Below, piece by piece: positions 60,352-64,000 of a stretch of 64,000 nucleotides of DNA. Position 1 is the stretch's first letter; each line of letters starts with the position of its first letter. Under the pieces are notes generated by a model. That model did not search any database. It was not told the DNA's origin and saw nothing but the letters and a program-made list of their open reading frames with translations. This DNA comes from Alcanivoracaceae bacterium (GTDB lineage: Bacteria > Pseudomonadota > Gammaproteobacteria > Pseudomonadales > Alcanivoracaceae). A program made the position numbers and the translations under genes. The stretch spans positions 248,001-312,000 of the forward strand of contig JAGLCJ010000005.1 of NCBI GenBank assembly GCA_023146255.1, in the 5' to 3' direction.

Positions 60352-61104
60352 TTATTCCCATCCGATAGCGCAACGCTGTAAAAAAACACCGGACCGGGGG
60401 ACATGACTGGACCCGTACCAGTCCGGCACCCCACGCTGGGTGTAGTCCTTGCTACGTGCCTTGGCGAAATAGCTGAGGCGCTTGAACAGGGCCAGATAGC
60501 CCTCAAAAAACTCCGGGTCGTGGGGTTTCAGTCGGTATTCGGCGTTATCCGGAAACTGGACAAGCCCCACGGCCTGCCAGTCCTGAATGCCAATCGCGCG
60601 CGCCCAGGCGCGGTTGATACGTTCGGCCAGCGACCTGGCCCGGGGGATAATCGGTGATACCCGCTCCTCGTCTAGTACGACAGGGCTCTGATTCAGGCTA
60701 CCAATGCGGTAATACGCTTCCAGATCGATAAACAGCGCCACATGGTAATGGCTATGGTCATTGCTATTGCTGCTCTGCTCGCGGGTCCAGATGTAATCCA
60801 GATCGCAACAAATCTGGCGCCCTGATATGCCAGTACGGGCATTGATATCTGCCCTGATCTGTTCCTTCAGGCTACGAAAGAATGCAGTCATCACGCCATG
60901 TTCAGGACAAGGGTAGGCATACGGGAAACGCAGAATCAGTATTACCACCAGACAGCTTCTACCCTCACGGAAGGCATGGCGTATCACAAAGTGATTGATC
61001 TGCAGGTACTGCTCGATAAAGGGCTCTTGGCGCCACAGCAGTGACATGCCCTGCCATTCACTGCCATAAATCAGGGTAAGGTTGGGGTTGTAAGGATGAC
61101 GCAT
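60352..61104 (-). CDS. Inovirus Gp2 / YagK-YfjJ-type protein
   Basis: The 250-residue protein contains VVILILRFPYAYP, GISGRQICCDLDYIWTREQ, HYHVALFIDLEAYYRIGS and a C-terminal YFAKARSKDYTQRGVPDWYGSS, which matches the inovirus Gp2 family (YagK_YfjJ_C, DUF3296). The HxH in HSHYHVA resembles the metal-binding motif of rolling-circle initiators, so a replication initiation role is plausible. Islands with AlpA and this gene type are known from Pseudomonas and Escherichia. Confidence 0.85.
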   Translation of the reverse strand: MRHPYNPNLTLIYGSEWQGMSLLWRQEPFIEQYLQINHFVIRHAFREGRSCLVVILILRFPYAYPCPEHGVMTAFFRSLKEQIRADINARTGISGRQICCDLDYIWTREQSSNSNDHSHYHVALFIDLEAYYRIGSLNQSPVVLDEERVSPIIPRARSLAERINRAWARAIGIQDWQAVGLVQFPDNAEYRLKPHDPEFFEGYLALFKRLSYFAKARSKDYTQRGVPDWYGSSHVPRSGVFLQRCAIGWE

Positions 61105-61384
61105 GCTTCTTGCTCCAGTGAAAATTCATCACAGGAACAAGGCATTACATAAATTTTTATTGTTCTAGAGCGGTGTTTCCCTTTCGTACATCACCCGCCC
61201 CATTCTGGGCGGCGAATAATTAGTTGGACACGTATAAGGTCCATTCCTACTACATGGTTAAATATATATATCTATTACAGACCGATCCGTCCGCTGCCTA
61301 TCTGCTGCAATCCCAGTACAGATGCGCGATACAGAATCATCAACAGCGATAGTTCCGCTCGCATAGTAAATGAACAACAGAGCG
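61105..61384. other. Noncoding region upstream of the Gp2-type gene, possible replication origin
   Basis: 280 bp with no gene. It contains a GC hairpin CCGCCC-N6-GGGCGG (61195-61212), a TATATATAT tract (61263-61272), and several GATCC/CGATC-like words. Position next to a replication-initiator-like gene suggests a double-strand origin, but no nick-site match can be made by eye. Confidence 0.4.
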
Positions 61385-62743
61385 CTAGATCCTGCGCTGT
61401 CTGCCAGAGGCAGAAGCTGCCAATTTTGGTGCTCGACGAGCCATTATCCAAATCTGATCAGATTTCAAGGGTCCCGGTACGACCACCAGATGTTCCCCCA
61501 ATTGAGGGAGAGCTGACATTACCTCGTCACGCAAGGAATGGGCAAAGTGGTAAAGCATGGCAGCGCCGACCGAGAACTCGAAACCGTCCTCATGTTCCCG
61601 TCCTGGCTTGAGGATGTCTTGGCGAATCCTGTCAATCATGGAGCTTTCGGGAGAGATGGTAATGCATTTGTCACGAATCAGTTCCGAGGCGTACAGGCAG
61701 ATCCTGTAGCGTGCATAGGCCAACTCACCCGACTGGGCTCCATCGAGAAGGGCACGGCTAACTCTGCCTATCGCCGTTGTGGTTGTATCTGCAAACCAAT
61801 CTGGCCCCGGGCTGGGATCCGGATGAGCGAATCGGGCCGCCACTGCATGAACAAGGCCCAGCCAGGCCGAGGGAATCTTGCCCGGAAGGTCATGTAAGAG
61901 CGACGACGGCTGCTGAGGAGGTACCAGCGGCTCCAGCGCTCTGAACCGACTAAGGTTCACTCGCTGTATTTCAGGAACAGGTGTCTTCGGGTTCAGTGAT
62001 GGAACCAGCTGATCGTCGAAGTTGAGAATAAACGCTCCCGATGATCGGTTAAAAAACAGACTGCCATCACAACCGGGTATATGGTGATGAATCAGCCTCA
62101 TCTTCTTCAATCTGGCCAGCTGGTAGTCAACTTGAGAGATGTCCATCCCGGTCAGCTCGGCTAAGCGTGAAACGCCGCAGTCCCAGACAACACCAAACTC
62201 GTCGGCATAGGCGCACAGAACCCCGATCAACAAGCGGCATCTGGCGCTCAGTTTGTGTTTGTCGGTAAAGAGTATTTGGGGAGCCATGGACCTTGTGGCC
62301 AGCAAGCTGGTGTATCTCGCGCTTTCCTGCCGAACAGGGACCCGCCAGAGGAGCAGGTAACGCAGCATTTCGAAGGCTCTATCTGGTCTGTTTTCCGTTC
62401 TCACACCACAGGCCCTGTCTGCAGCCAGACTCACCACAGCGGGATTCAGTACGAATCCACTGCGGAACTGCCCTTGAGTAGTCGGACCGAGCGTTTGCCG
62501 GCTGACACTGGATGATGGAGAGAACGAGGCCATCCCTTTCCTGACCAGCTCTTTCTGGGCTTTGACTAGCGTGCCGACAGGCAAACCGATTTTCAGAGCC
62601 AGATGCTGTTTGGTGTCCTCGCTAGGCTTCCTGCCAAATACGAACAGCGCTCTGACCAACAGAAATTTGGCATACCAGCTCAAACCGCCGGCCTCATGCC
62701 GCAGCTCACCCATCGCCCTTCTGAACGGAGTTGTAGGTATCAT
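61385..62743 (-). CDS. Winged-helix-containing hypothetical protein
   Basis: I use the ATG at 62743 (MIPTTPFRRAMGEL), which follows CAGGAAATC; 452 residues. The N-terminal 90 residues read as a winged-helix (LALKIGLPVGTLVKAQKELVRKGMA), and there is a second in the middle (GVSRLAELTGMDISQVDYQLARLKKMRLIHH). The tail is basic. This domain layout resembles plasmid replication-type or helper regulators, but no family is recognised. It is divergent from the gene at 62967. Confidence 0.7.
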   Translation of the reverse strand: MIPTTPFRRAMGELRHEAGGLSWYAKFLLVRALFVFGRKPSEDTKQHLALKIGLPVGTLVKAQKELVRKGMASFSPSSSVSRQTLGPTTQGQFRSGFVLNPAVVSLAADRACGVRTENRPDRAFEMLRYLLLWRVPVRQESARYTSLLATRSMAPQILFTDKHKLSARCRLLIGVLCAYADEFGVVWDCGVSRLAELTGMDISQVDYQLARLKKMRLIHHHIPGCDGSLFFNRSSGAFILNFDDQLVPSLNPKTPVPEIQRVNLSRFRALEPLVPPQQPSSLLHDLPGKIPSAWLGLVHAVAARFAHPDPSPGPDWFADTTTTAIGRVSRALLDGAQSGELAYARYRICLYASELIRDKCITISPESSMIDRIRQDILKPGREHEDGFEFSVGAAMLYHFAHSLRDEVMSALPQLGEHLVVVPGPLKSDQIWIMARRAPKLAASASGRQRRI

Positions 62744-62966
62744 TGGCCCTGATTTCCTGTAACTTAAAAACGATTTTTGCACTTAGTGGTATTATTGGTC
62801 ACTTTAAAGTGAAATCTGTTTTTGGAATATATATTTCATTTTTAATTTTATATAGGAATATAAGAATATATCCTTATCAAGGCAAAAGTAGCGCCAGACG
62901 AGATCAGACCAGCGAACGGAAAGCAGCAGTGGCAGATGAGGCCCAGACAATGAGGAGGACTGGACG
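62744..62966. promoter_or_regulatory. AT-rich divergent region with palindromes
   Basis: This 223-bp region between divergent genes is strongly AT-rich. It holds a perfect 14-bp palindrome TCACTTTAAAGTGA (62799-62812), with a related CACTTAGTG at 62780-62788, and a second inverted repeat AGGAATAT...ATATATCCT (62854-62874). It is a likely operator and promoter region controlling both genes. Confidence 0.55.
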
Positions 62967-63824
62967 GTGGGGACCAAGAAAACAAAGAAGATTCTGGCCT
63001 GGCTGAACACAAGCAATGAGAGTCAGGTCAGTTGGGCTGTCTCATTCCTGATACGCGAGAACGCCAAAACCCACATCCTCCGTGGTAGCACCTTTGTCCA
63101 GCCGGAACGGAACATCGTCTACTGGATTCAGACACTGCAACATCTACATCAAGAAGCGCTGATCTCAGAGCGAGCCACTGGATCCACGGAAGAGCCGAGC
63201 GTATCGGCTAGCCTAAAACGCCTGGATGCGCGTATGCGGCACGCCTGGGACGAGAAATGTAGACGAGCAGACTCCCACAAGAAGGCTTACTTATTCCGAA
63301 TGGACAAGTCCATCAGGACGAAATTGGCCGTTTTAAGAACACGGTGGAAACAGCCGATCGCAGGCGTCGTACAGATATTGATCGAGGACGCCTACGAATC
63401 AGGTAAACGACAGCGAGAGGTTGAACTGGCGCCCAAAAGAGCCGCCAAACGCAGAACAAGAACAAGCCTGGCAATGTTGAATTTTCGACATCAGCAGAGA
63501 ACTGCCAACAACGAGATTGGGGCCCACAGGAGCCTGCTAAGGGAGCTCATACTAAACATCGCTGAGCTGGAGTATCGGGCGACGCATTCCATCGACGGGG
63601 AAACCCCATTACCGGACTCCGCACAGATAGAAGTCAGCGAAAAGGCAGACGAAGCGGCTGAAACCTATCTGACCCGGATCCAGATGGACAAGAATCTGAT
63701 TCCTGAATCAAATGAATTAGGTCTTGTGGACCGATTGGAAGTTGAACGAGTTGTCCTTGGACCCCCACCGGTAGGTTCGGCCGCTACGAGCCGAAAGCAG
63801 AGGAACAAGACGAAGAAAAAATGA
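62967..63824 (+). CDS. Hypothetical basic protein at the island end
   Basis: The start is GTG at 62967, preceded by GAGGAGGAC. The 285-residue product is highly basic, with repeated Lys/Arg clusters (KRAAKRRTRTSLAMLNFRHQQR and a KKK tail) and helix-rich middle (RTKLAVLRTRWKQPIAGVVQILIEDAYESGKR). It may bind DNA. The last gene before the right-hand arm repeats, it could be an accessory recombination or mobilisation protein. No family recognised. Confidence 0.65.
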   Translation: MGTKKTKKILAWLNTSNESQVSWAVSFLIRENAKTHILRGSTFVQPERNIVYWIQTLQHLHQEALISERATGSTEEPSVSASLKRLDARMRHAWDEKCRRADSHKKAYLFRMDKSIRTKLAVLRTRWKQPIAGVVQILIEDAYESGKRQREVELAPKRAAKRRTRTSLAMLNFRHQQRTANNEIGAHRSLLRELILNIAELEYRATHSIDGETPLPDSAQIEVSEKADEAAETYLTRIQMDKNLIPESNELGLVDRLEVERVVLGPPPVGSAATSRKQRNKTKKK

Positions 63825-63930
63825 GCCAGCATCCAGGAGGGACATTATCCACATCAAGAAACTAAACGCGCTAGAGCGGCCACAAGTCGAGTTGGGGCTA
63901 CCTAGTATGGCCGCGCCCACGAAATCTCAT

Positions 63931-63949
63931 CTAGGCACGGTCTAGGCAC
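63931..63949. repeat. Two CTAGGCAC direct repeats at the right end of the island
   Basis: Exact copies start at 63931 and 63942, 11 bp apart, matching the orientation and period of the left-end set at 6802-6852. A related CCTAGTATGG lies at 63901. They should be the second arm-type integrase-binding set, so the right crossover core is expected within about 100-300 bp after the window edge. Confidence 0.7.
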
Positions 63950-64000
63950 AGACACCTGTTTTTGAGAAGCTTGTCTCTGGCCCCAGATCAGGGGGTCGCG

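Larger units (their letters stand above)
6627..64000. mobile_element. Integrated genomic island carrying a hydrocarbon-catabolism cargo (right end outside the window)
   Basis: Left boundary evidence: a tRNA-Leu 3' fragment, four CTAGGCAC arm-type repeats and a tyrosine integrase reading inward. Right boundary evidence: two more CTAGGCAC repeats at 63931-63949 with the same 11-bp period, right after a block of island-type genes (AlpA, YqaJ, DUF932, RadC, VirD4-like ATPase, Gp2). The right core and the intact tRNA-Leu are predicted shortly after 64000. If this is right, the efflux and catabolic genes are cargo of an element longer than 57 kb. The alternative is two or more nested or adjacent elements; no internal second core was recognised. 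Confidence 0.6.

Noticed and set aside
61195..61272. CRISPR-like repeats in the noncoding stretch
   Set aside because: Only one hairpin and a simple AT tract are present; there are no regularly spaced repeats.

Overview
The window looks like a chromosomal segment of a hydrocarbon-degrading marine gammaproteobacterium. I infer Alcanivorax or a close relative, because the CYP153 / ferredoxin / ferredoxin reductase / AlkJ-type dehydrogenase / AraC cluster has the composition known from that genus. No rRNA gene, complete tRNA gene or CRISPR array is visible.

Layout. (1) 1-6460, minus strand: a compact signalling operon made of a triple-receiver hybrid histidine kinase, a CheR methyltransferase, a receiver protein, a stand-alone CheB methylesterase and a receiver-PAS protein cut by the window edge. 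(2) 6627-6852: the 3' part of a tRNA-Leu(TAA) gene followed by four CTAGGCAC repeats, then a tyrosine integrase (6917-8350). Two further CTAGGCAC repeats with the same 11-bp spacing lie at 63931-63949. I read 6627 to just past 64000 as one integrated genomic island whose right junction is slightly outside the window. (3) 8425-13923: an RND efflux pump operon and two TetR regulators. (4) 14157-44532: a large catabolic cargo. It has two CYP153 alkane hydroxylase operons with AraC control; FadL plus a very large surface lipoprotein; two modules combining a Baeyer-Villiger-type monooxygenase, an SDR, an alpha/beta hydrolase and a PF10118 protein; and a long operon with an acyl-CoA synthetase, two acyl-CoA dehydrogenases, thioesterases, a GMC oxidoreductase and a third PF10118 protein. 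(5) 44919-51238: island housekeeping genes (RadC, DUF932, YqaJ exonuclease and others), interrupted by a two-gene insert. (6) 52741-57710: a minus-strand defence operon with a BsuBI/PstI-like restriction-modification pair, a DUF262 protein and a RelA/SpoT-domain protein. (7) 58037-63824: SRAP peptidase, HerA/VirD4-like ATPase, AlpA, a Gp2-type protein and two unrecognised proteins, probably the replication, excision and mobilisation end of the island.

How the parts fit. FadL would import hydrophobic substrates; CYP153 with its ferredoxin and reductase hydroxylates them; the GMC dehydrogenases and SDRs oxidise alcohols; the monooxygenases and hydrolases could convert ketones through esters; the ligase and dehydrogenases feed beta-oxidation. 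Four of the cargo transcription units start next to the same 16-bp palindrome (TTGG-N8-CCAA), which points to one dedicated regulator, most simply the TetR protein at 13300-13923. The CYP153 operons instead carry a duplicated direct-repeat site that fits the adjacent AraC protein.

The least described parts are the palindrome regulon, the RelA/SpoT-DUF262 pair inside the restriction operon, and the PF10118 proteins that carry ferritin-like di-metal motifs and are present in every ketone or acyl module.
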